A DNA stretch of 43,640 nt. It comes from DATFYM01 sp035315065 (GTDB lineage Bacteria > Acidobacteriota > Terriglobia > UBA7540). The stretch covers positions 1-43,640 of the forward strand of contig DATFYM010000228.1 of assembly GCA_035315065.1 (NCBI GenBank). The letters are read 5' to 3'. Under the pieces are notes generated by a model that saw only the letters and a program-made list of their open reading frames with translations, was not told the DNA's origin and did not search any database. Below are positions 8,467 to 19,433 of the stretch, piece by piece (the stretch's first letter is position 1; every line of letters starts with the position of its first letter). The position numbers were made by a program, and so were the translations under genes.

Positions 8467-10869
8467 ATGAAACGCAGAGATTTTCTTACCAAAGGCACGC
8501 TCGCTGCGGGACTGGCGAGGTCTCCCGGATTGCTCAAGCCGCTCCTGGCGAGTGAAACCAGCCCCGCAAAGTCGTCGCAAACTCCGCCGCAAACGGCTAA
8601 AGCGTCCGAGGAGATTCGCTCTCATGAATTTCCACGCCGCGCGCAGGGCGACAAGTTTTTGCCCAAGGCGCCGGCATTCGCCGAATCGTACCTGTCGCCC
8701 GAAGTGAGAATCTCGCCCATGCCGCTGGCAGAACGGCTCCGTCGCGGCGTTGTTCCGCGTCGGGGATTCTGCAGTAAGATTCCCGGCACCACGGTCAGCG
8801 AGGGGCTCACCTCCGGCAATGGACATATGAATATCGAGGTGACGTGCGATCCGTACTCGGAGCAGATCCTTTTTCACCACGAAAGTCTTCTCATGCCGTG
8901 GAAGAGGCCCTTTGAGGCTGCCAAGGTCGCGGATATATTTCCGCAAGTGCGGCAAATGGTAATGGACGGGAGATACCAAGAAGCTATTGAATTCGCCTTC
9001 AGAGAAATGGATAAGGGCCCTGTCAAGGTGAATACATGGCCGCATCCCACTGTCCCGGCATTCATGATGCATCTTGATTCTCCGAAGACCGCGTCGGTCA
9101 AAGACTATCTCCGTACGGTCGATTTCGAGACGAGCGAGGTCAAGGTCTACTGGACCGATGAGCATGGCAACTGGATGCGCGAGACGTTCGCCTCCCGGCC
9201 GGATAATGTCGTGGTCCAACTGCTCACCGCCGCGCAAGGCCAACAGATAAAGGCCCGCATCGCTGTTGAGAAACCCGCGGCGCGGATGCGCATGTTTGGG
9301 GGAGCTGGCGGAACAAGCGAGGTTCAGCAGGACTACACCGCAGACCGATTGATCTACAAGTGCCGCCTGGATCCGTCCGTAGACAACAGTGGCTACGCCG
9401 GAGTGGTTCGCGTGGTTCGCAACGGGGGCTCGGCTCGGATGGATGGAGACACGCTAGTCGTCGAGGACGCATCTTCAGTGATTCTACTGACCCGCATCGA
9501 ATGGTTCGCCGAGTACAGCGAGGGCAAAGTCGAAGCTCTGCGGCAGGCTGTCGAGCAGTTGAGTCCGGACTACGACGCGATCCTGGAGCGGCACCGCAAG
9601 GTCCAGTCCGAAGCGTTCAACCGCGTTACCGTCGATTTCGGCGGCGCCTCTCAATATGGATTGTCTACGGAGGAACTCCTGGCCAATCAGCGGTCGCGGC
9701 CGGACTACTCGCCCGCGTTGCTGGAGAAGATATTCCAGATGGGGCGCTACTGGTTCATCTACACCAGTGGCAAGTATCCCACCATGGTGGCCGAGGTGAA
9801 TGCGAACATCAACCTGCAAATTGCGCCCGGCCCGCAGGGTGATTTGCGGGAAGGCATGGATGCCTACTTCAATTGGATGGAGAGCTTAGCCCCTGACTTT
9901 CGGGTTAACGCAAAGAACATTTTCGGGATGCGCGGCACCCATTATTCCCTTTGGCCGGACAAAGGAGTCGGTGTCGCGTTCCATTACTCCACCGCCGCTT
10001 CGACCGGAGAGATCTGGCCTCATCCCTATTGGCTTACCGCCGGAGGCTGGTGTTGCCGCCCGTTCTGGGATCACTATCTGACGACCGGTGATGTGGACTT
10101 CCTGCGCAACCGCGTGGTGCCGGCATTGAAAGAGTTGGCTCTGTTCTACGAGGATTTCTTGACGGTCACCGGCAAAGATGGGAACTACATCTTTGTCCCA
10201 TCCTTTTCGCCGGAGAACAATCCCGCGAACACGAGCCCTTCGGCCATGTTGGTGATCAATGCCACCATGGACATTACGGTTTGCCGGGAAGTGCTGACCA
10301 ACCTGATCGCGGCTTGCGAACTTCTGGGTACCGACGCCGACAGCGTGGCGAAATGGAAGGCCATGCTGGCCAAGATGCCACCGTACTTGATGGAGCCCGA
10401 CGGCACTTTGAAGGAATGGGCATGGCCCCCGCTAAAAGAGCGTTACAGCCATCGGCATATCTCTCATCTCTACGGGGCCTGGCCGGGCGACGAGATCGAT
10501 CCAGACCGCACGCCGCAACTGGCTCTGGCCGCGATGTTAGCCGACAGGAAGCGCGTGCCGGAGAGGCTGGCCGCTCATGGCCGTTGCCATCGCGCGCTGG
10601 TTGGGGCGCGGCTGAAAGACTGCTACATGGTGGACACCGAACTGCGGCAACTGATTGAGCAAGGCTACGTGGCCGCGACGCTCCGGTGTTCTCACGACCC
10701 CTGGGCCTTTCCCATGCCGGACGCACAAGGCGGAATTCCCACGATCATGATGGAGATGCTGCTGTACTCGCGCCCCGGCATAATCGAGGTGCTTCCTGCT
10801 CTTCCCCCGACGCTCGTGGTTCGATCAAGGGAATGCTGGCCCGTACCTTCGCTAGGATCAACAAACTAA
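8467..10869 (+). CDS. GH95-family glycoside hydrolase with Tat signal (C-terminus frameshifted)
   Basis: The ATG follows GAGGA at a good distance and opens with a clear twin-arginine signal, MKRRDFLTKGTLAAGLAR. The body follows GH95 (alpha-L-fucosidase-like, inverting): TSGNGHMNIEV near the front, NANINLQIAPGPQGDLREG, GTHYSLWPDKG, a GTLKEWAWPPL segment where the family's catalytic Glu lies, HRHISHLYGAWPGDEID, and QGGIPTIMMEMLLYS. It is divergent from the second GH95 at 23277-25646 (PFQIDANLGG is replaced here), so substrate may differ. After ALPPTL the frame is lost: one G too few near 10819 shifts reading, and the proper end continues in another frame to 11114. The annotated product of 800 residues thus ends with about 15 foreign residues. 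The lesion may be real or an assembly error; the main catalytic part is intact. Confidence 0.85.
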   Translation: MKRRDFLTKGTLAAGLARSPGLLKPLLASETSPAKSSQTPPQTAKASEEIRSHEFPRRAQGDKFLPKAPAFAESYLSPEVRISPMPLAERLRRGVVPRRGFCSKIPGTTVSEGLTSGNGHMNIEVTCDPYSEQILFHHESLLMPWKRPFEAAKVADIFPQVRQMVMDGRYQEAIEFAFREMDKGPVKVNTWPHPTVPAFMMHLDSPKTASVKDYLRTVDFETSEVKVYWTDEHGNWMRETFASRPDNVVVQLLTAAQGQQIKARIAVEKPAARMRMFGGAGGTSEVQQDYTADRLIYKCRLDPSVDNSGYAGVVRVVRNGGSARMDGDTLVVEDASSVILLTRIEWFAEYSEGKVEALRQAVEQLSPDYDAILERHRKVQSEAFNRVTVDFGGASQYGLSTEELLANQRSRPDYSPALLEKIFQMGRYWFIYTSGKYPTMVAEVNANINLQIAPGPQGDLREGMDAYFNWMESLAPDFRVNAKNIFGMRGTHYSLWPDKGVGVAFHYSTAASTGEIWPHPYWLTAGGWCCRPFWDHYLTTGDVDFLRNRVVPALKELALFYEDFLTVTGKDGNYIFVPSFSPENNPANTSPSAMLVINATMDITVCREVLTNLIAACELLGTDADSVAKWKAMLAKMPPYLMEPDGTLKEWAWPPLKERYSHRHISHLYGAWPGDEIDPDRTPQLALAAMLADRKRVPERLAAHGRCHRALVGARLKDCYMVDTELRQLIEQGYVAATLRCSHDPWAFPMPDAQGGIPTIMMEMLLYSRPGIIEVLPALPPTLVVRSRECWPVPSLGSTN

Positions 10870-11114
10870 GGTGGGACATGGAGGCCAGAATCGTGGAGTT
10901 GACGGTGACCTCGGTGAAAAAGCAGGACATCACCTTGATTGCTCGCTACGGGATCGAAGAGATCACCGCGCCCGCCGGAGTGTTGGCGGCACAACTGAAA
11001 CCGGGCACGGTCAACTGCGATCTGCATTTGCCGGAAGGAAAAGCTGTAAGACTCCATCTCAAGCTGGGCGCACACAAACCAATTGGCTGGGTGGCACAGG
11101 TGGCTCAGGCCTGA
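10820..11114 (+). pseudogene. out-of-frame C-terminal tail of the GH95 gene
   Basis: The frame reading GSIKGMLARTFARINKL, then DMEARIVELTVTSVKKQDI and a beta-rich end to AQVAQA, continues the GH95 protein: the SIKGM motif is the normal start of the last beta-sandwich in that family (compare SLKGVRVRGGG in the second GH95). It is joined to the main frame if a single G is inserted in the GTGGT run near 10819. The complete protein would have about 880 residues. Confidence 0.7.
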
Positions 11115-11171
11115 ACTCGGCGCATCGTGACACCAGGGAATATTTGGTGGTGTGATATTGTTGCGTTGCTG

Positions 11172-11806
11172 AGCCACAAGATGTTTATTCGCCTCTTCTC
11201 GCGTTTGGACAATCGAGGACCTCAAAAAAGAAGGATGGCAGGAGGAACACCGCAAACTGCTGGAGGAAATGCGGCAGTGCAACGAGGTCTTCCTCAACGA
11301 CCCCTATCCGTACGCTTCCGAGTACCCGGCGGACACCACCGCCCATGAACAAGTCTATTTCTTTACCCGCTACTTCGGTAATACCGAGAAGAACCGCAAG
11401 ACGCTGCAAATCGCTAAGGCACTTCGAGGAGGGAACCAGCCGGTCTGGTTTCAATACGGCAATGACAACAAGGGCGATCTGACCTGCTGGTACACCGAGT
11501 CGACCAATGGCTGGGCCTTGCTGCGCGGGTTCGAGGACACCGGCGACCTGGATACGTTGATCAAGGGATTTGCGGGCGTGATGAGCGTGGAAGTCGACCT
11601 GCTTCCCGACGGTATGTGTTTTGCGCATTTCATTTCCACGCCGGGGGTGTTCGACTTCGTACCCCCAAGGACCTTGGACGGCGGGATCGCGCAGTTCGGT
11701 TTTCTTAAGGCCGCGAAGTCCTACGTCATCCAGGATGATTCCTTTGGCCTGATTGGTTGCGGTTGCCGAGTGGAATCTTCTGGGAAGGAGGTCCGCGTCT
11801 ACCCTT
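11172..11806 (+). pseudogene. DUF5695-like protein, internal/C-terminal fragment
   Basis: The frame opens after a stop at about 11171 and reads WTIEDLKKEGWQEEHRK, QCNEVFLNDPYPYASEYPAD, TRYFGNTEKNRKTL, NGWALLRGFEDTGDLD and VFDFVPPRTLDGGIAQFG. This is the last alpha/alpha-barrel-like part of DUF5695 proteins, large secreted glycan-active-looking proteins whose activity I do not know. The several hundred residues usually in front are absent, and homology ends near 11806 (KEVRVYP) although the frame stays open to 12249. Both ends are therefore deletion junctions. The longest ATG-started frame begins at 11269. No signal peptide or ribosome binding site supports expression. Confidence 0.65.
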
Positions 11807-11989
11807 GCTTCGAAGGCTTGAGGCACGACTCGTTTCGGGGCGTCAAAGGTGTTTATGGCTTTGAGGTCATAAGGACCTCAGCGCTCGGAACCTTGCTCGG
11901 CGTGAGGGGGATTTCAACAATGACGGCGGCATTGATGCCCTGCTGGATGAAGTCGTGCTTTAATCGCGTCCGCGCCTTCTCGATCTGTC

Positions 11990-12880
11990 CTATGCTGAAT
12001 TGGTTGACGAGCGTTCAGAGCCGCATCCGTGGCTCTGACCTACGCGGCTCAGTTCACCGTCAGCGTAAGTGTGACGTTGTGCGTCAGGGTCGCCGAGCCG
12101 GATGTGCACGTACCGGTCACGGTCAGGGTGTACGTCCCTGCCGGCGTGCCCGGGGCCGTAAGGCAGCGGCCCCGCCAACTGCGTCCACGTCGCTCCGCCG
12201 TCCGTCGATTTCAGGATGCCCTCCCCATCGTTACAGAAAGAGTCATTGACCAGGGCGGTCCCCGCATACACCACGTCAGGGTTGGAGGGATCGAGTGCCA
12301 AGGCCCCGATCTCCAACGAAGGCTGGTTATCCGTCAAGGGGGTCCAAGTTTGGCCGCCGTCGGTGGTCTTCCACACGCCCCCGCCGTCCGTCCCCAAATA
12401 CACCACATTCGAGTTCCGCGGGTCCACGGCCACGGCATTGACGTGGCCCGAGTGCTGAACTCCTTCGGTGTAGCCCAGCGGATTGTTGTAGAGTAGCGGC
12501 TGCGGGCCGATCAATGTCCACTGCCCGCTCGAAGGGTCGTTCGCGTGAGCAATGGCACGGCTTCTTCGCCTCGCGCCGGCGCTCGTCCACGCTGGGCTGG
12601 CTGTCCCGACATTCTTGCGGTTGAAAGAGAGCGGAGGCGTGGAAGGCGCGACCGCCGGCGGAACGCCCAGGTTATTCACAACCAGCGTAGACGACGGTTC
12701 GCCCGGCGCGGCGGCACCCCGGACGAGAGGTTGATTGACGAACGGAACCGCGTTCTGCGCCGCCGCTATCGCTAGGCCAGGAAGGAAAAGAGTAAGAACG
12801 AGCGCGACCCGACCCACGGCACCCTCCGATGGCACGTCCCAGCCGGCGCGGCTAGGGATTCTTCGAAATGGTTTTGACAT
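11990..12880 (-). pseudogene. secreted sortilin/BNR-type propeller protein, collapsed by internal deletion
   Basis: An N-terminal hydrophobic signal (VALVLTLFLPGLAIAAAQ) leads to a linker and then VPS10/BNR propeller repeats: WTLIGPQPLLYNNP, DPRNSNVVYLGTDGGGVWKT, TDGGQTWTPLTDNQPS, DPSNPDVVYAGTA, GILKSTDGGATWTQL. Only about two blades are present where such proteins normally have many more. Right after ATWTQLAGPLPYG the frame turns to nonsense, while the neighbouring frame reads GTPAGTYTLTVTGTCTS and NVTLTLTVN to a stop at 12049-12051, which is a typical last Ig-like strand set of the same kind of protein. So the middle was deleted out of frame. The start overlaps the end of the preceding gene by 29 bases. 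Confidence 0.65.
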
Positions 12881-13502
12881 CGGAGACCAGCGCCGCTAAA
12901 GCGTCGTAGGCGGCGCCCCGGCGCTGGGTATGGTCGAGTCGCGCCCAGGTGAGGGTGGTCGGGGGAAGGCGCAGCTGCTGCAGGGAATTTCCCTGGGCTT
13001 CATAAATCGCCCGCGACGACGCTTTATCTGTAACCTGCAGCTCCGCGCGCCAGCCGTCCCGGGCCAGCGGCGGCCGCCACTCGCCAGGAGCCCGATCAGG
13101 CGGTATCGGCTTCACGATCTCCCCGCCCATGATCGTGTGAAAGTCGAAGCGCACAATACCATCCACTCCGGCGGCAGAGCAGTCTGCTTCCAACTTCCAG
13201 GGCAGCTTTGAGAGCAGTCCCTTGGGCCCGCTCTCCGTCGTGATCAGTTCGCGCACGTCAGACGCCTCCGGATCTGGAATGTCGCCGCCGCCGCGGTTAA
13301 GGGGCTCCTTTATGTTGCTTGTGTCGACGCAATAGGTCCTGACCTTACCGAACGCGGCGGCGTCCAGAACTTTGCCCGCCAGCTTCGCCCCTGCGGTCGC
13401 AGTAGGCACCGCCGCGCAGGCGAGAACAACGCGTATCCAAAGCGTCAGGCGCATCGCCGGAAATGTAAGGGAAACTCGTGATGGTGTGATGGCGGAAGAC
13501 AT
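12852..13502 (-). CDS. secreted protein of unknown function (216 aa)
   Basis: The ATG at 13502 is preceded by AAGGTAGG at five bases, better than the frame's first start at 13556 or the internal one at 13454. The N-terminus carries a signal-like hydrophobic stretch, LWIRVVLACAAVPTATA. The mature part includes GKVRTYCVDTSNIKEPL, KLPWKLEADCSAAGVDGIVRF and GWRAELQVTDKASSRAIYEA, which looks like a small beta-rich lipocalin- or DUF-like exported protein. I do not recognise the family. It is read toward the sortilin-like gene and overlaps its start, suggesting they were one operon. Confidence 0.7.
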   Translation of the reverse strand: MSSAITPSRVSLTFPAMRLTLWIRVVLACAAVPTATAGAKLAGKVLDAAAFGKVRTYCVDTSNIKEPLNRGGGDIPDPEASDVRELITTESGPKGLLSKLPWKLEADCSAAGVDGIVRFDFHTIMGGEIVKPIPPDRAPGEWRPPLARDGWRAELQVTDKASSRAIYEAQGNSLQQLRLPPTTLTWARLDHTQRRGAAYDALAALVSDVKTISKNP

Positions 13503-13760
13503 TTGACCTACCTTGCCTGCAGTCCGCCTGCCGCCTCCCAAGGGACTCGCGCCCACACAACAGTGTACCCCGAGTCGTCATCGGGTACAACCGGAAGCTG
13601 ATGTCCGGCAGCCGCGGCATGCTCGTTATGCCGCTGGTTCGGGAGTTCGTCCGGGCGAAAAGCCCGCCGCACCCGCACGGTGTTGCGGCTCACGCCCCGG
13701 GGGTTAGCGTGCCGGACGCCTACTGCCCGGACGGCCTCGCCCGCCTCCGCCCAGAACGCT

Positions 13761-13779
13761 GAAAAACCCCGCGCCGCGG
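13761..13779 (-). terminator. possible Rho-independent terminator of the GH9 gene
   Basis: Directly after the GH9 stop, the minus strand reads CCGCGGCGCGG followed by GGTTTTTC. A short GC-rich stem (CCGC/GCGG, three-base loop) precedes five T. The stem is short, so this is tentative. Confidence 0.35.
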
Positions 13780-13780
13780 C

Positions 13781-16327
13781 TTATTTCACCAGGGCGTTGG
13801 CTGCATTGGCAGCCAGGATCCAGATGCTGGCGTCGCTGATCGTATATTCGTCCTCAAACCACAGAAAGCCGAAGTCGTCGATGCACTCCGGAAAGTCCGG
13901 TTTGATGAGGACATAGCCCGGAATCACGCCGCCGGGGATGAAGGCTCCATCAGCACGGTTGTTTCCGTAAGCCTTCAGCTTGGAGACCGTCCCAACCGTG
14001 GAAACGTAAGAAGTGCTCGAACCCGGATGCGTGCCCAGGATATAGTTGGCGGCGATGAGTGTGCGCTCGGGGCCAACGATATCCGGAAAAGATTTGTGCA
14101 GGAAATACATCTCCACCCCGAGCTGGGACACCTGGGCAGACCCGCCCCAGCTTCCCAGGCTGGGTGGTACGCCGAATGGAGTCTTAGCCAACTGGGTGTC
14201 CAATTCGGCCAAGTGAGATTTGACCTGTTCCCCGAGTTGTTCCTTGAAGTCCGCGTTCATGTACGGGAGGGCGCGCACAGCCATCCAGCCGCCAAACCCA
14301 AAAAACTGCCGCACGCCAGGCGATAACTCCACGAAGCGTTTTTTGTACTCGTCGCCGCCATTGGTGGCGATCATCAACTCCAGTGCCGCCCTCCACTCGC
14401 CGAACGCGGCAAAGCTGGGACCTCCGAAGACCGGCCCTTGGGCCGGAGTCGGGTGCGCGTGCTCCTGATTCCAAAGCTGGATGGCCGTATCAAGGCACTG
14501 CTTGGCGAGCGGGTCGTCCCAGCCCTTCAGTACCTCCGACGCCGCCGCCAAAGTCGTCGTTGCGCCGTATTCGAGCGCCGGCATTTTCGTGGTGAAGGCC
14601 CATCGATCGTCCGGATTGCCAGACTCATTTCCTTCAATCTGATTGGGACCAAGCTTGTCCGAATAGATGCGTCCATCGGTATTGGAGGCGGCATCCCCCA
14701 GGTGGGTGTACTGCCGCAGTGTGGGCTCAATGATGCCCATGATCGGGTGGCCGATCGAGTGAATCTGGGCCAGCACCTGGAGAATTCCGTGCTTCACCTG
14801 CTCCACCGCGTCCGGGACTCCGTCCGGCCGATGCATCTCAACTGTGCGTGCCGTCTCGTCCACCGTCAGTTCGTCCCACTTTAGATCGAATTCCTGGTAA
14901 GCCAGCGCGAGGCTCTGAATGGTGGCATATTGGCTAAAGGCAATGTTGTCGTAGTCTCCGGCGTCAAACCAGCCGCCCACGTTCAATCCGGGGATATGCT
15001 CGCCGGGCTTGTATGGCGAATCGGTTGTCGCGCCCATCTGGTAGCCGTCGAAATGCTTCCAGTTCAGCGGCGCCTGACGGGCATCGTCGAGATGCGAAAC
15101 GCCGTGCCACAGCCGGTAGGCATCGCGCACTGAGACGTGGTCCATTTCGACAGCGAGAAAGCCGTCCAACGTGGATTGCCAGGTCCGGCTGTAAACATCC
15201 CTGGCAATGGGAAAGAGAGCGGTCCGTTGGCCCGCGTACTCGATCGCATACAGGCCAGGTTCTTTTACGGAGGAGAAATCGAACTTCGCATAGTTGTAGC
15301 GCAGCCACGGCGTAGCGGTGGAGATTGGCCCGTCGAAGACCTGCTTGTAGGATCCGTCTGCGTCCAGGCGAAGCACCTTCGCCGTCTTCGGCGCATCGAA
15401 GTTGGGATCAAGCTCGATGACCGCGACCTTCGGGAAGTTGGGTGCATAGCCGACCTGGCTGTGTGCCACCATGGGCGGCCGGGTCCAATTCGGAATATCA
15501 ATCGGGCGAATGTGCCAGACGATGGCCCCCGCGGTCTTGCCGCTGGGAATCAGACTGCGGAGCACGAACCAGCCGTTCTGTGCCCGGTCGCGTCCGTCAT
15601 AAAGTGACACGGGAGCTGTTTCCGAAGTGACAGTGACGCGATAGAGTGGATCTTCCAGGGCGAGCGTGATGCTTTGGCCCGTGACCAGAGGAAGAGGCTG
15701 CGTGTATCCCTTGGCCTTGTCCCATTGCATCAGGTACGGCAGTTTTTCCGGCTCACCGGCAGCCGGCGGCACCTTTCGCATTATATCCTGAGGACTGAGC
15801 GGAATCATGCCGAATTCCTTGTTGTCCACTGCATAGCTCTGACCCATATAAATGGAGGGCAGGAATTCGAGGTTGAATCCTGCACGCCCTTCAAGTACTT
15901 CCGGCAATGGCTTGTCGAGATTAATGATCACTCGGACGCCGCCCGGTTCGGCGGCCACCTCCAGGGTATAGTCCATTTGGAAGGAGGGGAAGGACATCTG
16001 TGAAGTGAGACGGTTGTGCTCCTTGTCAACCTGCACGCCCTTGAGCTTCGCAACCAAATCCCATTGCTCTGGCGTAGGCACCAGGCGCACGTCGCCGTTG
16101 GTGGCGATGCGTTGGCCGTGGAGAATCATCTGCATGGCGGCGTTCTTCTCATCGACGAAGACCGGGTGATAGGTATTCTGATAGAGGATCACGCTGAAGC
16201 CCTGCGCATTCAAGTAGCCGCTGTCGGTCACCTTCATCTGGAGCTCGGCGCCGGACGCAGGCAACGCCGCAAGCAGGGCAGCGAGTAGAATGACCTTCGG
16301 CCACGCAAACACCGAACGAATGAACAT
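13781..16327 (-). CDS. GH9-family glycoside hydrolase (endoglucanase/xyloglucanase type)
   Basis: An 848-residue secreted enzyme. The signal peptide is KVILLAALLAALPASGAE. About 290 residues of beta-rich sequence follow, then an N-terminal Ig-like domain (QVGYAPNFPKVAVIELDPNF ... GLYAIEYAG). The GH9 alpha6/alpha6 barrel starts near residue 380 and has the base/nucleophile-water motif GGWFDAGDYDN (Asp455 and Asp458), the YILGTHPGSSTSYVS loop, and the catalytic acid Glu827 in FLWFEDEYTISDAS. GH9 enzymes hydrolyse beta-1,4-glucan chains by inversion. The ATG is eight bases after GGAG. It is separated by 400 bp from the upstream esterase gene, so it may have its own promoter. In this locus it is the best candidate for cutting the polysaccharide backbone. 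Confidence 0.9.
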   Translation of the reverse strand: MFIRSVFAWPKVILLAALLAALPASGAELQMKVTDSGYLNAQGFSVILYQNTYHPVFVDEKNAAMQMILHGQRIATNGDVRLVPTPEQWDLVAKLKGVQVDKEHNRLTSQMSFPSFQMDYTLEVAAEPGGVRVIINLDKPLPEVLEGRAGFNLEFLPSIYMGQSYAVDNKEFGMIPLSPQDIMRKVPPAAGEPEKLPYLMQWDKAKGYTQPLPLVTGQSITLALEDPLYRVTVTSETAPVSLYDGRDRAQNGWFVLRSLIPSGKTAGAIVWHIRPIDIPNWTRPPMVAHSQVGYAPNFPKVAVIELDPNFDAPKTAKVLRLDADGSYKQVFDGPISTATPWLRYNYAKFDFSSVKEPGLYAIEYAGQRTALFPIARDVYSRTWQSTLDGFLAVEMDHVSVRDAYRLWHGVSHLDDARQAPLNWKHFDGYQMGATTDSPYKPGEHIPGLNVGGWFDAGDYDNIAFSQYATIQSLALAYQEFDLKWDELTVDETARTVEMHRPDGVPDAVEQVKHGILQVLAQIHSIGHPIMGIIEPTLRQYTHLGDAASNTDGRIYSDKLGPNQIEGNESGNPDDRWAFTTKMPALEYGATTTLAAASEVLKGWDDPLAKQCLDTAIQLWNQEHAHPTPAQGPVFGGPSFAAFGEWRAALELMIATNGGDEYKKRFVELSPGVRQFFGFGGWMAVRALPYMNADFKEQLGEQVKSHLAELDTQLAKTPFGVPPSLGSWGGSAQVSQLGVEMYFLHKSFPDIVGPERTLIAANYILGTHPGSSTSYVSTVGTVSKLKAYGNNRADGAFIPGGVIPGYVLIKPDFPECIDDFGFLWFEDEYTISDASIWILAANAANALVK

Positions 16328-16726
16328 ACGGTTGTCTCCGATCCTTTGTGCCGTGGGCTCTTGTGGTGCATTTTGCAGCGCAGTGACTTGCTTGATCTTT
16401 GGGATCAGTCGAAGGGAGATTTTACATCACAGCTTGGGGCTGTAAAACTGGTTTTTGTGGGATCAGATGGCCGAGTGCAGGCACGGCGTGTTGTAATCCA
16501 CACGCCACGACCCTCAAGATCGGAATCCACTTGATAAACGCCCTTCCACTCCCGAATCCAGGATCCTCAAAAAGCACGGCGACCTTTCCGCGATTTCTAG
16601 CGGGCCCACATTCAGGAGCCAGTTAGCATCGGAAACACTGACACTCCTTTCTCGTCAAAAGAAGAATGAATTCTGAATAGCTGGCCCACAAATTGAGCTG
16701 TCTGTGAACCAACTCTACTCAACGCT
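16328..16726. other. intergenic region upstream of the GH9 gene with an inverted repeat
   Basis: No gene is supported here. GGCGTGT (16485-16491) and ACACGCC (16500-16506) form a perfect 7-bp inverted repeat with an eight-base spacer, about 160 bp upstream of the GH9 start. It could be an operator for a dimeric regulator. No convincing promoter hexamers were found. Confidence 0.4.
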
Positions 16727-19414
<2,688 letters not shown>

Positions 19415-19433
19415 CTTTGATACTCCTTCCTCG

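Noticed and set aside
11859..12020. Minus-strand frame ending in EVLMTSKP after the DUF5695 fragment
   Set aside because: About 50 open codons without a start or any recognised family; too weak to call.
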